This document shows positions 43,066 through 51,686 of a stretch of DNA of 54,948 bases, in pieces. The translations under genes were made by a program, and so were the position numbers. The notes beneath the pieces were generated by a model. It was not told where the DNA came from. It saw nothing but the letters and a program-made list of their open reading frames with translations, and did not search any database. Location of the stretch: NCBI RefSeq assembly GCF_009183655.1, contig NZ_WEIO01000014.1, positions 1-54,948 on the forward strand, written 5' to 3'. Origin of the DNA: Bacillus aerolatus. GTDB taxonomy: Bacteria; Bacillota; Bacilli; Bacillales; Domibacillaceae. Numbering within the stretch: the first letter of the stretch is position 1; the number at the start of each line of letters is the position of its first letter.

Positions 43066-43905
43066 TTATTTTGAATGGGGTGTTGCCCCCGTAAGATGGG
43101 CTTCGAACATATCAATAATTGTAAGGAATCTATCGGCTTCACGGAAAACATGGTCTGCCAGCAGAGGATGGATAATGCTTTTAATTTTACATTCCTCAAT
43201 TAAATCCCGAGCGGTCTTCTTAAAATCCCGAAGAGATGCGACAGATACGCGATTTTGATCAAGAAACTGATCCAAAAGGGGAACTGTCTGGGAGTGTGGT
43301 TTCATCCCCTCTAAGTCTCTAGCTTGAAAAACCAATTCATCAAAATCATTGCTAAAGTTTCGGGCCATATCTACAAGCTTTCTTTCCGATGGATCAAGGA
43401 GATGTCCGATAAATTTGGCATGATCAGCCATGATTCTTAAGAAGAAAACATTCTCTTTAATAATAGCATCAGCAAGTGGTTTCAGTTTTCCTTCGTTTAA
43501 TTCAATTAATCGATTTCTAAAATAATTGGCTTCCCTGCTTACATGATCAACTAAAAGAGGGAAGTTATTTGCACCCGGCAATTGACAAGTGAGTATTAAT
43601 CCTAATACTTTCCGCTTGAATGCAAATATATGAGTGGCAGCTTGTTGGACTTCCGAATTAAATCTTCTGATTTGTTCAGGATCCGTTTGATTTGTAAATG
43701 AATGAGCTCGTCGTTCAATTTGTTCAAACAAATGATAAAATTGATTAGCTTCCGCTATTAACTGTGTATCCTCACATCTGAACCCTAGCCTAAGAAATAA
43801 CGAATGTTCCTTCATTATCCTCGACCAAAAACGGGTTTCATCTAATGACCGTGCAACAAACATTTCGCTTGCCACTTCTTTATTGGAATTTTTGTTCCCT
43901 TTCAT
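43066..43905 (-). CDS. DUF2935 family protein (tandem helical bundles)
   Basis: A 279-aa all-helical protein with two ferritin- or hemerythrin-like halves. Metal-ligand-like residues repeat in both: DETRFWSRIMKEHSLFLRLGF...FYHLFEQIE and DHVSREANYFRNRL, then ENVFFLRIMADHAKFIGHLLDP and DHVFREADRFLTII. The repeated E-H...DHxxREA pattern suggests two metal-binding four-helix bundles. Its function is unknown. Ribosome site aggagggg. Confidence 0.82.
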   Translation of the reverse strand: MKGNKNSNKEVASEMFVARSLDETRFWSRIMKEHSLFLRLGFRCEDTQLIAEANQFYHLFEQIERRAHSFTNQTDPEQIRRFNSEVQQAATHIFAFKRKVLGLILTCQLPGANNFPLLVDHVSREANYFRNRLIELNEGKLKPLADAIIKENVFFLRIMADHAKFIGHLLDPSERKLVDMARNFSNDFDELVFQARDLEGMKPHSQTVPLLDQFLDQNRVSVASLRDFKKTARDLIEECKIKSIIHPLLADHVFREADRFLTIIDMFEAHLTGATPHSK

Positions 43906-44064
43906 AACAAGCCCCTCCTTGATAAATAAAAGACAACTCTTAAAACTTTATTAAGAAAGGTTCATAAAAATACCACAATCATATGATGAAGTTATTATGA
44001 TAAGAACATAACCTTTTTTCTTCCCTCCCATATAGTATTAGAAAAGAGAAAAGGAGTTTTGTTA

Positions 44065-44439
44065 ATGGAAATACCTTTAACCGGATTCATGTTGCATTCA
44101 AATGATTCAGATCCTGCGCATTCTCATCACCTTTATATAACCTCATGGGATGGGCGGCCCGTCCATGTCCATGAATTTAAAGGAGTTACCTCATATGATG
44201 ATGGACATAGACATAGATATGCAGGAACTACTGAACCTGCGCCAAGCGGAGTTCAGCATAGTCATAAGTACTTTACTTTTACTTCTATCGATAATAGACA
44301 TCATCATCAAATATACGGCACAACTGGTCCCGCCATTTATTTGCCCGGCGGTGGCCATTATCACGAATTTAGTGGAATGACCACTATTAATGGGGCTAAT
44401 CCTCATAGACACAGATATAGTGGCAAAACAAGCCTTTGA
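44065..44439 (+). CDS. YmaF family His-rich repeat protein
   Basis: A 124-aa protein with four ~25-residue repeats in the form 'HxHxYxGxT...': HSHHLYITSWDGRPVHVHEFKGVTS, DGHRHRYAGTTEPAPSGVQHSHKYFTFTS, HHHQIYGTTGPAIYLPGGGHYHEFSGMTT, PHRHRYSGKTS. It matches B. subtilis YmaF. The many His suggest metal binding. An aaaggag site precedes ATG 44065. Function unknown; it is close to the zinc-responsive cluster but has no Zur-type site of its own that I can see. Confidence 0.82.
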   Translation: MEIPLTGFMLHSNDSDPAHSHHLYITSWDGRPVHVHEFKGVTSYDDGHRHRYAGTTEPAPSGVQHSHKYFTFTSIDNRHHHQIYGTTGPAIYLPGGGHYHEFSGMTTINGANPHRHRYSGKTSL

Positions 44440-44464
44440 TCTTTTGCCATTTCGCAAGAGAAGA

Positions 44465-44499
44465 GCAGAGATGTGTATAAAATGCATTTCTGTTTTTTT
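44465..44499 (+). terminator. Terminator of the YmaF gene
   Basis: The arms cagagatg / gcatttctg include one wobble and are followed by TTTTTTT. Confidence 0.75.
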
Positions 44500-44624
44500 A
44501 TTCTTCAAATTCTATTTTTTTATATAATCACAATTCAATATTGTTGCGTACTCTGTCGCCAGCCATTCAAAAAATGTGTGGCGATTAAAAAAATGTATCG
44601 CAAGTTCAAAAAAACATGTATTAT

Positions 44625-44645
44625 AAATCGTAATCATTTCGTTTT
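44625..44645. promoter_or_regulatory. Zur-type operator 1
   Basis: aaatcgtaatcatttcg followed by tttt is a 21-bp near-palindrome matching the Bacillus Zur box (AAATCGTAAT-n-ATTACGATTT) at most positions. It lies about 100 bp upstream of the first CobW-family GTPase gene. Confidence 0.8.
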
Positions 44646-44742
44646 GTTTAAATTTGTATTAGTGATATAACTAATTCTTGAATCCACAAAAGGAAAGAGT
44701 TTTGTGTAACAGAGTATTAAACAAGAGAAAGGATGATCATAG

Positions 44743-45684
44743 ATGAAAAGCGTGGAGGTTTATATTTTATCCGGCTTTTTAGGTGCTGGAAAAACTACTT
44801 TACTACAACAGATTTTGAAAGAAGAACAAGAAAGGGGGAGGAAAGTAGCTGTTATTATGAATGAAATGGGACCTGTTTCTATTGATTCCGATGCTGTTTC
44901 AGAAGGCGTCCCTTTGAAAGAACTGCTAAATGGTTGTGTTTGTTGCACTTTATCTAATCAGCTTGAAGTCAAATTAAATGAACTCATTAATCAGTATGAG
45001 CTAGATGTTGTTTATATTGAGACGACGGGTGCAGCCCACCCAGTTGAAGTTTTAGATGCTTGTTTATCCCCTCTTTTTGCGGAAAAGATAAGAGTTCAAT
45101 CGATTATCACTATTTTAGATGCTAACCGCTGGATGGATCGTCATACCTTAAAGATTCCACTTCGAAAACTCATTAAGGAACAAGTAAAGCATGCGGATAC
45201 CATTTTAATGAATAAAATTGATCAAATTTCAGAGGAAAAACAAAGAGAGATTGAAAGTGAATTGCGATCTATTAATCGTAGGGGCAAGCTTGTTCCTACA
45301 AAGTTTGCAAACATCAGTTTAGGAGTCATCCAGCATGCCTGTAGAAAGGAACAAGAGGAGCATGAGAAAGCACATGCCATCGAACATCTGCATATGAAGG
45401 CATACGTGCATACGTTTTCGCAGCCTGTTGATAAGCAATTATTTGAAGATTTCTTAGCAACAATGCCTGACACTATTTATCGTATTAAAGGGTATGTCCG
45501 TTTTACAGGAGAAAAAGAAACGTTTCTTTTTCAATATGCTTATGGCATGCCTATGTATATAAAAATAAAAATAAAGGTGAAAAGTACACTCGTGTTTATC
45601 GGAGATGGTTTAGATCATAGCAGACTGCAGGCTACATTAACTAATTTGCAGCAAGAAAGCATTTCTGACCCACATTTACTTTAA
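44743..45684 (+). CDS. CobW/COG0523-family GTPase, zinc metallochaperone type (ZagA/YciC-like)
   Basis: A 313-aa G3E GTPase. P-loop [11 protein letters not shown] (11-21), the metal-binding CxCC motif in LLNGCVCCTL (Cys65, 67, 68), ETTGAAHPVE and the NKID guanine motif (about 157). Zur-regulated members (YciC/ZagA in B. subtilis, ZigA elsewhere) deliver zinc to client enzymes under starvation. The Zur-type box upstream supports this group. No client gene is in the same transcript; the S14 paralogue follows under its own box. Confidence 0.87.
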   Translation: MKSVEVYILSGFLGAGKTTLLQQILKEEQERGRKVAVIMNEMGPVSIDSDAVSEGVPLKELLNGCVCCTLSNQLEVKLNELINQYELDVVYIETTGAAHPVEVLDACLSPLFAEKIRVQSIITILDANRWMDRHTLKIPLRKLIKEQVKHADTILMNKIDQISEEKQREIESELRSINRRGKLVPTKFANISLGVIQHACRKEQEEHEKAHAIEHLHMKAYVHTFSQPVDKQLFEDFLATMPDTIYRIKGYVRFTGEKETFLFQYAYGMPMYIKIKIKVKSTLVFIGDGLDHSRLQATLTNLQQESISDPHLL

Positions 45685-45746
45685 ACCGCATTTTCTCCGC
45701 CTTTGACATTTGCGCATAGTTTAAACATAAGTTACAATATATCACA

Positions 45747-45769
45747 TAAATCGTAATGATTACGTTTTA
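45747..45769. promoter_or_regulatory. Zur-type operator 2
   Basis: taaatcgtaatgattacg followed by tttta is the best of the three boxes, a near-perfect palindrome. It lies 39 bp before the alternative S14 gene. Confidence 0.88.
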
Positions 45770-45808
45770 GTAAGAGACAAATTTTAAAAAGAGAAAGGAT
45801 GAAGTGCT

Positions 45809-46078
45809 TTGGCAAAGAAATCAAAGATAGCAAAAGAGAAGAAGCGTCAGGAAATGGTCCAAAAATATGCTGAACTGAGAAAAGAGTTAAAAGCGAAAGG
45901 CGACTATGAAGCCTTGCGAAAGTTGCCGAGGGATTCATCCCCTGTACGTCTACACAACCGTTGCGAGGTTACAGGAAGACCGAGAGGGTATTTAAGAAAG
46001 TTTAAGATGTCTAGAATTGCGTTTAGGGAGTTCGCTCATAAAGGGCAAGTGCCAGGTGTCAAAAAGTCAAGTTGGTGA
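45809..46078 (+). CDS. rpsN2: Alternative 30S ribosomal protein S14, zinc-free form
   Basis: An 89-aa S14 of the long form without the CxxC...CxxC zinc ribbon; only one Cys remains ([22 protein letters not shown]). In B. subtilis the matching protein YhzA (RpsNB) replaces zinc-containing S14 when zinc is short, under Zur control. Its Zur-type box here fits fully. The start is TTG with aaaggatg upstream. It ends with the usual GVKKSSW. Confidence 0.95.
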   Translation: MAKKSKIAKEKKRQEMVQKYAELRKELKAKGDYEALRKLPRDSSPVRLHNRCEVTGRPRGYLRKFKMSRIAFREFAHKGQVPGVKKSSW

Positions 46079-46187
46079 AAGAGAAGATGCTTTGAACTTT
46101 ACCTCTGCTGCGCACATTCATTAACCGATAAGTCACGCAGGCAAAAGTGAGTATAAATGTAGGAAACAAAAAACAATCATAAATTTT

Positions 46188-46208
46188 AAATCGTAATCAT
46201 TTCGATTT
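46188..46208. promoter_or_regulatory. Zur-type operator 3
   Basis: aaatcgtaatcatttcg followed by attt is almost the same as operator 1. It lies 19 bp before the start of the [2Fe-2S] protein gene, so it controls that gene and probably the CobW and SufU-like genes after it. Confidence 0.85.
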
Positions 46209-46226
46209 GTGGGAGGAGTAAAAAAT

Positions 46227-46619
46227 ATGGCCACATGGGACTTAAGCAATACTCAGCATCACGTTCTTATTTGCAATGGCAGCAGCTGCAATAAGGCGGG
46301 GGCAGAGGAACTGACTCAAGTGATCCGTAAAGAAATTGCCGCCCGGGGGTTGGATGACACGATCCATACAACCCGCACACGCTGTAATGGGAGATGCCAA
46401 GATAAATGTGTGGTAATCGCCTATCCGAGAGGGGAATGGTATAAAGATTTACATCCGGAAGATGCCTCCTTGTTCGTTGATTCTCTTTTAGTCGATAAAG
46501 ATTATACAGGTAAAGTAAGTCATTCATTTAATGGCCAAGGCTTTGAAAGGGAAGACGGAGTTGTCGTTGGAGTAAGAAAAGACAAAGAAAAAGTAAGAAA
46601 AGTATCAAAAACACTTTGA
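46227..46619 (+). CDS. Thioredoxin-like [2Fe-2S] ferredoxin domain protein
   Basis: A 130-aa protein with the thioredoxin-like ferredoxin pattern: [19 protein letters not shown] (Cys16, Cys21) and [21 protein letters not shown] (Cys53, 57, 61). Relatives bind one [2Fe-2S] cluster and appear in cobalamin and metal gene clusters. The start ATG 46227 follows gggagg; the ATG-less upstream extension is part of the operator region. It is the first gene of the third Zur-controlled operon. Its job there is unknown; it might be an electron donor or a metal-binding adaptor for the GTPase. Confidence 0.8.
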   Translation: MATWDLSNTQHHVLICNGSSCNKAGAEELTQVIRKEIAARGLDDTIHTTRTRCNGRCQDKCVVIAYPRGEWYKDLHPEDASLFVDSLLVDKDYTGKVSHSFNGQGFEREDGVVVGVRKDKEKVRKVSKTL

Positions 46620-46635
46620 ATGGAGGAAGAAAAAG

Positions 46636-47640
46636 GTGGCTTCTATAAAATCAAATAAAATTCCTGTTACCATTCTGACTGGCTATTTAGGGGCGGGAAA
46701 AACAACACTATTAAACCGAATACTCACAGAAAAGCATAATCAGAAGACAGCTGTCATTGTCAATGAATACGGAGAAGTTGGAATAGACAATCAGCTGGTC
46801 GTTGGTGCCGATGAAGAAATTTTGGAAATGAACAATGGCTGTATTTGTTGTACAGTTCGTGGAGATTTGATTCGCATCCTGCGAACTCTTGTCTTTTCAA
46901 TGGAAGAAGGGAAAGTGAGGTTCGATCGAGTTTTGATCGAAACAACCGGTTTAGCAGACCCGGCGCCAGTGGCTCAAACCTTTTTTATGGAAGAGATGCT
47001 GTGCGAAAAGTTTGAAGTGGATAGCATTGTCACCGTAGTAGACAGCAAGCATGTCACAAAGCATCTAGATAGTCATGATGAAGCACAAGAGCAAATAGCT
47101 TTCGCTGATGTGATCATTTTAAATAAAACGGATTTAGTATCTGATGATGACTTGAGTGTCTTGGAGAGAAGAATTATCAAGATGAATCCTGCAGCTAAAA
47201 GAATGCATGCTCAAAATTGTAATATAAACTTACGAGATATTTTAGGGATTCACACGTTTGACGTCAATCGAAAGCTAGAAATTGATCCTCACTTTTTAGA
47301 CGATCATCATCATCACCATCATGATGATCACGTGTCATCGATTGCTTTCCGGGAAGAAAAGCCTCTTGATATGAATAAGGTCGAACAATGGATGAGTTAC
47401 CTTATTCAAGAGAAAGGAGAAGACTTGTTGCGATATAAAGGAATTCTTCATATTCAAGGGATACAGGAACGATTAGTGTTTCAAGGCATTCATATGCTAT
47501 TTTCAGGGCGGCCTGATCGGAAATGGAAAGAGAATGAAACAAGGTTAAGTGAACTCGTTTTTATTGGAAAAAACTTAAACAAAGAAGAATTGGAACAGCA
47601 ATTTAACAATTGCATAGCCAATCCGCAGCCTACTTTGTAA
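46636..47640 (+). CDS. CobW/COG0523-family GTPase with His-rich stretch
   Basis: A 334-aa G3E GTPase. P-loop [11 protein letters not shown] (16-26), GCICC metal motif (Cys69, 71, 72), [11 protein letters not shown] and NKTDL are all present. [12 protein letters not shown] stretch (about 222-232) links the GTPase and the C-terminal CobW_C domain. His-rich insertions of this kind occur in zinc- or nickel-handling members. The GTG start follows ggaggaag 16 bp after the preceding gene. It is the second CobW paralogue in 3 kb, and in sequence clearly distinct from the first. Confidence 0.9.
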   Translation: MASIKSNKIPVTILTGYLGAGKTTLLNRILTEKHNQKTAVIVNEYGEVGIDNQLVVGADEEILEMNNGCICCTVRGDLIRILRTLVFSMEEGKVRFDRVLIETTGLADPAPVAQTFFMEEMLCEKFEVDSIVTVVDSKHVTKHLDSHDEAQEQIAFADVIILNKTDLVSDDDLSVLERRIIKMNPAAKRMHAQNCNINLRDILGIHTFDVNRKLEIDPHFLDDHHHHHHDDHVSSIAFREEKPLDMNKVEQWMSYLIQEKGEDLLRYKGILHIQGIQERLVFQGIHMLFSGRPDRKWKENETRLSELVFIGKNLNKEELEQQFNNCIANPQPTL

Positions 47641-47751
47641 GACAGGATCACTAAGTAGGCTGACGGGCCGATAAACGATTTTATTGACGATAAGCTGGCA
47701 TGAAATTTAAGTTGATTTTTATATTCGCAATGAAAGGAGGACGCCTTTACC

Positions 47752-48192
47752 ATGCTTGATAACCTGTATCGGCAAGTGATCTTAGACCATTATAAGCACA
47801 AGAGAAACTTCAAGGAAGTGAAGGGGGAAAATGTAAAAAAGATACATTATAAAAACCCTACATGCGGAGATGTAATGACTTTATTTATTGAACTTGAACA
47901 AAGTCAGGTGAAAAAAGCAGCCTTTCTAGGTGAAGGATGCAGCATTAGTATGGCATCTGCCTCCATGATGACAGAGCTTATTAAGAACAAATCATTAAAA
48001 GAAATTGCCGCGTTTAGGAAAGCATTAGAACGGTTAATCCGACATGGAGAGCTGCCGGATAGAATTGATTTAGGGGACAGCTTATCTCTGCAAGGAGTGC
48101 ATGAGTTAAAAGCAAGACATAATTGTGCATTAATGACCTGGCAAGCCTTGGATAAGGTTTTAAAAAATGAAAAGGAATATGATACGCATTAG
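47752..48192 (+). CDS. SufU-family zinc-dependent sulfur acceptor, paralogue
   Basis: A 146-aa protein with the SufU ligand set: PTCGD (Cys38, Asp40), GEGCSIS (Cys63) and RHNCALM (Cys125), equivalent to Cys41, Asp43, Cys66 and Cys128 of B. subtilis SufU. SufU takes sulfur from SufS through a zinc-bound Cys for Fe-S cluster assembly. No sufS, sufB, sufC or sufD is here, so this is a second copy outside the suf operon, placed 111 bp after the Zur-controlled GTPase. Strong site aaaggagg. Confidence 0.87.
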   Translation: MLDNLYRQVILDHYKHKRNFKEVKGENVKKIHYKNPTCGDVMTLFIELEQSQVKKAAFLGEGCSISMASASMMTELIKNKSLKEIAAFRKALERLIRHGELPDRIDLGDSLSLQGVHELKARHNCALMTWQALDKVLKNEKEYDTH

Positions 48193-48241
48193 AGTTTAGA
48201 AAAGTTTCAATGTGTATTTTTAAAAATAAAGTTTGATCAAA

Positions 48242-48276
48242 AATCCTATATTAAAATTTTAATATAGGATTTTTAA
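48242..48276 (+). terminator. Terminator of the third Zur-type operon
   Basis: The arms aatcctatattaaa / tttaatataggatt are followed by TTTT. It lies 49 bp past the SufU-like gene. Confidence 0.85.
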
Positions 48277-48329
48277 TTCTGCTGTCATTCTCAGGATATT
48301 ACATGTCAAACTTCTAAGTAAGTGATTGC

Positions 48330-48470
48330 TTATCTTCCTATCTGTACCCGGACATTAATGAACTCTTGTCTGGGTGCTTTTTTGTCTTTTTTGCCTATTA
48401 AGGGTTCATTAAAGAAAACAAAGTCTCCATCATAACCGGTAATGACTAGAAAATGTCCTTGGTACGTAAA
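48330..48470 (-). pseudogene. C39-like peptidase, C-terminal fragment
   Basis: The minus strand has the open stretch YQGHFLVITGYDGDFVFFNEPL running to IGKKDKKAP and a TAA. GHFLVITGYD...FNEP matches the catalytic-His and Asn/Asp segment of papain-like C39 family peptidases. The N-terminal Cys half is missing and the upstream frame closes at once. It is a relic. Confidence 0.55.
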
Positions 48471-48670
48471 CTACAACTATTAACGAAGCTGATTAGCTGT
48501 TTGAGTAGAAAGAAGAAAGTGTCAATTCATTTTCACTTTCCATACTTACTTCAAGATTAGGTAACAAAATATAACCTATAACGATACATATAAGATTTTT
48601 AAATAACAATTTTCAAAAATGTTCTAAACATAAATTAGGTATGATTCTATCACTAGGAGTGAAGCTGAAT

Positions 48671-50104
48671 ATGAAGTTGAATACACTGTTGATGAATATT
48701 ACAAATAACGCAAATGAATCCATCCATCATATCGACATTGAAGGAATCTCAACTAATTCTTCTTCTGTACGTCCAAATGAATTATTTGTAGCGATTCCTG
48801 GTTATAGTGTGGACGGTCATGCGTTTATCGAAGATGCCATTAAAGCTGGAGCCAGTGTGGTAGTGGGGGAGAAAGATTTAAAGGGATTAACTGTACCCTA
48901 TATTCGAGTATCCAACAGCCGTTTCGCCCTTGCAAAAATGGCCTGTCAGTTTTATGAAACCCCCTCAAAAAAACGGATTATTGTTGGCATTACAGGGACA
49001 AATGGCAAGACGACTACTTCTTTTATGCTCAAACATATTCTGGAGTCATCCGGCCGGACCTGTTCTTTATTCGGTTCTGTAATGAACATTGTCAATGGAC
49101 AAGTTTCGCCTGCCGTAAATACAACTCTGGGCGCTCTTGAACTGCAGAGGCAGCTTGCATTGAGTAAAGATGAAATTATTATAATCGAGGTTTCTTCCCA
49201 TGGGCTATCACAATATCGAGTGGGAGGTATGGAATTTGATTACTGTTTATTTACAAATTTGGATCATGATCATCTCGATTATCATCGTGATATGGAAGAG
49301 TACTTTTCGGTTAAGGCAAGTTTATTCGATCAATTAAAACCAGACGGAAAAGCAATTATTAATCACTACAACAGCTGGGGAATGAAACTGGCAGATCGAC
49401 TGAAACTAAACGGCTGCAACATATATACATTAGGAGAGGAGAGATACTGTGATTTACGAATCGACAAATTTATTTCAGAAGAAATTAACTCTGCAGTGGT
49501 GCTTGAGCAAAATAAGAGCGTTCGATTAAAGCTGAATATTTTAGGAAAGCACAATATATTTAATGCCTCTATGGCTTATTTAACTGGTCGAGAGCTTGGT
49601 CTTGAAAGCAGTAAAATTATTCATGCGTTAGAAAAACTACGAGGCGTTCCCGGGAGATTTGAAGTCATGCAGCACCCTAAAGGAGCTACTATCGTAATTG
49701 ATTATGCACATACTCCTGATGCTCTCTATCACTGCCTGCAAACAGCAAAAGAAAAGGGAGCCGAACGCATTTTTCACATATTTGGATTTAGAGGGAATAG
49801 GGATACGGAGAAACGAAGAGAAATGGTTAGTATTTCTCAAGAAATGAGTGATGCCAGTATTCTCACTTTAGATGACTTAAATGGGATCTCTTATGAAGAT
49901 ATGGAGAAAGACCTTCATAAGTTAAATCTTCAACAAAAAGGTTTCGTCATACCTGATCGAACTATGGCGATAAAATGTGCCTGGGATCAGGTTGATGAAG
50001 GAGATTGGGTGTTTATCACAGGGAAAGGTTCAGAGGCATATCAACAACAGTATCATTTACCGACCGCTTCTGATAAAGAAACTGTGCAATACTTATCACA
50101 ATAA
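48671..50104 (+). CDS. MurE-like Mur ligase paralogue with changed specificity motif
   Basis: About 477 aa with the Mur ligase three-domain fold. N-terminal MurE-type domain (STNSSSVRPNELFVAIPGYSVDGHAFIEDAIKAGASVVV), ATP site GTNGKTTTSFML (about 108), HGLSQYRV, NLDHDHLDYH, and the ligase C-domain VIDYAHTPDAL. In meso-Dap-adding MurE the substrate loop reads DNPR; here the aligned segment is LTLDDLNGISYED. The amino acid added is therefore probably not meso-Dap, or the substrate is not UDP-MurNAc-dipeptide. The frame opens at 48641; aggag favours ATG 48671. Confidence 0.82.
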   Translation: MKLNTLLMNITNNANESIHHIDIEGISTNSSSVRPNELFVAIPGYSVDGHAFIEDAIKAGASVVVGEKDLKGLTVPYIRVSNSRFALAKMACQFYETPSKKRIIVGITGTNGKTTTSFMLKHILESSGRTCSLFGSVMNIVNGQVSPAVNTTLGALELQRQLALSKDEIIIIEVSSHGLSQYRVGGMEFDYCLFTNLDHDHLDYHRDMEEYFSVKASLFDQLKPDGKAIINHYNSWGMKLADRLKLNGCNIYTLGEERYCDLRIDKFISEEINSAVVLEQNKSVRLKLNILGKHNIFNASMAYLTGRELGLESSKIIHALEKLRGVPGRFEVMQHPKGATIVIDYAHTPDALYHCLQTAKEKGAERIFHIFGFRGNRDTEKRREMVSISQEMSDASILTLDDLNGISYEDMEKDLHKLNLQQKGFVIPDRTMAIKCAWDQVDEGDWVFITGKGSEAYQQQYHLPTASDKETVQYLSQ

Positions 50105-50410
50105 ATGGAAATAACTATAAGGTAGAGCAGCTCCGCTAATGGTTAACTCATTATAAACTTGATGAAAAGAGGAGTAACAAAGTGCCAACAATAAAATAAT
50201 AGCAGGCAAAATATTTTAAATTACCTTTCGCCATAATACCCATAAGCCATTATTTGTTTTATATCATGTGAAATTAAATGAATTCTGTCCTCTTTTACGT
50301 GTTTTCATCTAACTAATTTATTCTGCTTTAATATGTCACACATCCAACAGTTCCATTCTTTTTAAGGAGGATTAAGCGCACCGAATTAAAACGGTATTTT
50401 ATCATACAAA
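50105..50410 (+). other. Gap without a recognisable gene
   Basis: AT-rich sequence between the Mur ligase gene and the small genes at 50411. A ribosome-site-like aaaagaggag at about 50165 and aaggagg at 50364-50370 precede no convincing frame. No hairpin terminator was seen. Confidence 0.5.
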
Positions 50411-50533
50411 TTGTCATTGGAAGAAACAGCTGAATATTATAAAAGACGAGGGTTTAAAATTGTGCTGCTCATCGTGTCGCGGGAAATGGACGGGAAAATC
50501 AAACCCCGCAAAGGCGGGATATGGGGGCATTAA
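50411..50533 (+). CDS. Possible tiny gene (40 aa) just ahead of the IDEAL-like gene
   Basis: From TTG 50411 the frame reads LSLEETAEYYKRRGFKIVLL, continues through IVSREMDGKIKPRKGG and stops 1 bp before the next ATG. The composition looks coding (amphipathic helix then basic tail) and the tight spacing suggests coupling. The nearby aaggagg (50364) is too far, so the start is doubtful. No family recognised. Confidence 0.4.
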   Translation: MSLEETAEYYKRRGFKIVLLIVSREMDGKIKPRKGGIWGH

Positions 50534-50534
50534 C

Positions 50535-50801
50535 ATGTATAAAGTAGGGGTTTGGGTGGAGGTCAAAAATAGGAATGCCATTGGATTCGTTCTAGAGGCG
50601 AGCTATCAGGGGGCAACCGTATTCGTCATTAAAGGCGGAAAGCCGATTGGGGAACATAGATACAGCTACCACCAGTTAGTACTTATGGGCGATTATCTAA
50701 CAGTGGGGGAGCTTCTGGATTTGGCCAAACTGACGGTGGATTTAAATCAAAAAGAATGGTTCATGGAAATAACGGAGCGGATGAAAGAAATATCTGGATG
50801 A
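50535..50801 (+). CDS. Small protein with C-terminal IDEAL-like domain (88 aa)
   Basis: The product reads MYKVGVWVEVKNRNAIGFVL at the start, a small beta-rich part, then YLTVGELLDLAKLTVDLNQKEWFMEITERM, which resembles the IDEAL domain of small Bacillus proteins (ComN/YpiB group). A gggggc site precedes ATG 50535. Function unknown; IDEAL proteins are often small adaptors. A longer frame exists upstream but overlaps the tiny gene. Confidence 0.6.
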   Translation: MYKVGVWVEVKNRNAIGFVLEASYQGATVFVIKGGKPIGEHRYSYHQLVLMGDYLTVGELLDLAKLTVDLNQKEWFMEITERMKEISG

Positions 50802-50836
50802 AAGTTGCAGCCAGTTCTAGATTTTAATTCACAAAG

Positions 50837-50881
50837 AGGGATAGGAAAATTCGCATCGATGTGAATTTCCCTATCCCTTTT
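50837..50881. terminator. Bidirectional terminator
   Basis: The arms agggataggaaaattc / gaatttccctatccct separate the small gene from the convergent SulP remnant. Confidence 0.8.
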
Positions 50882-50950
50882 GGAGTTGGGCGATGAAACA
50901 TGCCGTCTTTTAACAGAGCCCCGCTGCCGTGGCCGATCATTGATAGTAGG

Positions 50951-51589
50951 TTAATGTGAGATTAATTTAGCATTTGAATTATTATATACGGCTAGTTTAT
51001 CCACGATTTTTTTACTGGATGAATTTAAACCTTTAATGGTCACTGTGTTATTGTTCTCGCGGTATTTAATGACTGCTTTATCAACAGCTCCTACAGCTGA
51101 ATCATCCCAAATATGTGCATTAGAAAAATCAATGATAATATTTTTGTTTTCAACAGCAAAATCAAATGATTCTACAAAATCTTCTACAGATGCAAAAAAT
51201 AATTGGCCTTCTACTTCAAAGATCGTACTTTCATTTTCTTGTCGTCTTTCTACCTTAATCCTTGAAATTTTGGCTACAAAGAAGATGGCACTTAAAATGA
51301 CACCTGCAATGACTCCTTTTGATAAGTCATGCGTGGCTACAACGATGATAACTGTTACCAACATAACGGCCGCATCACTTTTTGGTGCTTTTCTTAAATA
51401 AGAGAACGATGACCAGTCAAACGTACCAATCGACACCATGATCATGATCCCTACGAGAACAGGCATGGGAATTTGTACGACTAAATCGCCTAATGCAATA
51501 ATTAAAAACATTAAAAATAGTCCTGCAGTCAGGGTAGATAAGCGGCCGCGGCCTCCTGATTTAACATTAATGACAGATTGTCCAATCAT
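50951..51589 (-). pseudogene. SulP-family anion permease, N-terminally truncated (C-terminal half with STAS domain)
   Basis: The 212-aa frame begins inside the transporter core (GQSVINVKSGGRGRLSTLTAG, LFLMFLIIALGDLVVQIPMPVLVGIMIMVSI) and ends in a complete STAS domain (EGQLFFASVEDFVESFDF, IIIDFSNAHIWDDSAVGAVDK). SulP proteins are ~480-560 aa, so roughly 270 N-terminal residues are gone. No ribosome site precedes the first ATG. The break lies within ~100 bp of a recombinase-like gene, at about 51590-51600. Confidence 0.8.
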
Positions 51590-51686
51590 TGACCTTTCGT
51601 CCCAAAATGGAATCTTTTTGAAACTATTTTAACTAAAAATTTATGTTATGATAAGGGAAAACTTCTTTATAGTTAGGGGAGTCTAT

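Noticed and set aside
44465-44640. A plus-strand frame (44473-44670) after the YmaF gene.
   Set aside because: It covers a terminator and the first Zur-type operator and reads as Lys/Phe-rich noise.
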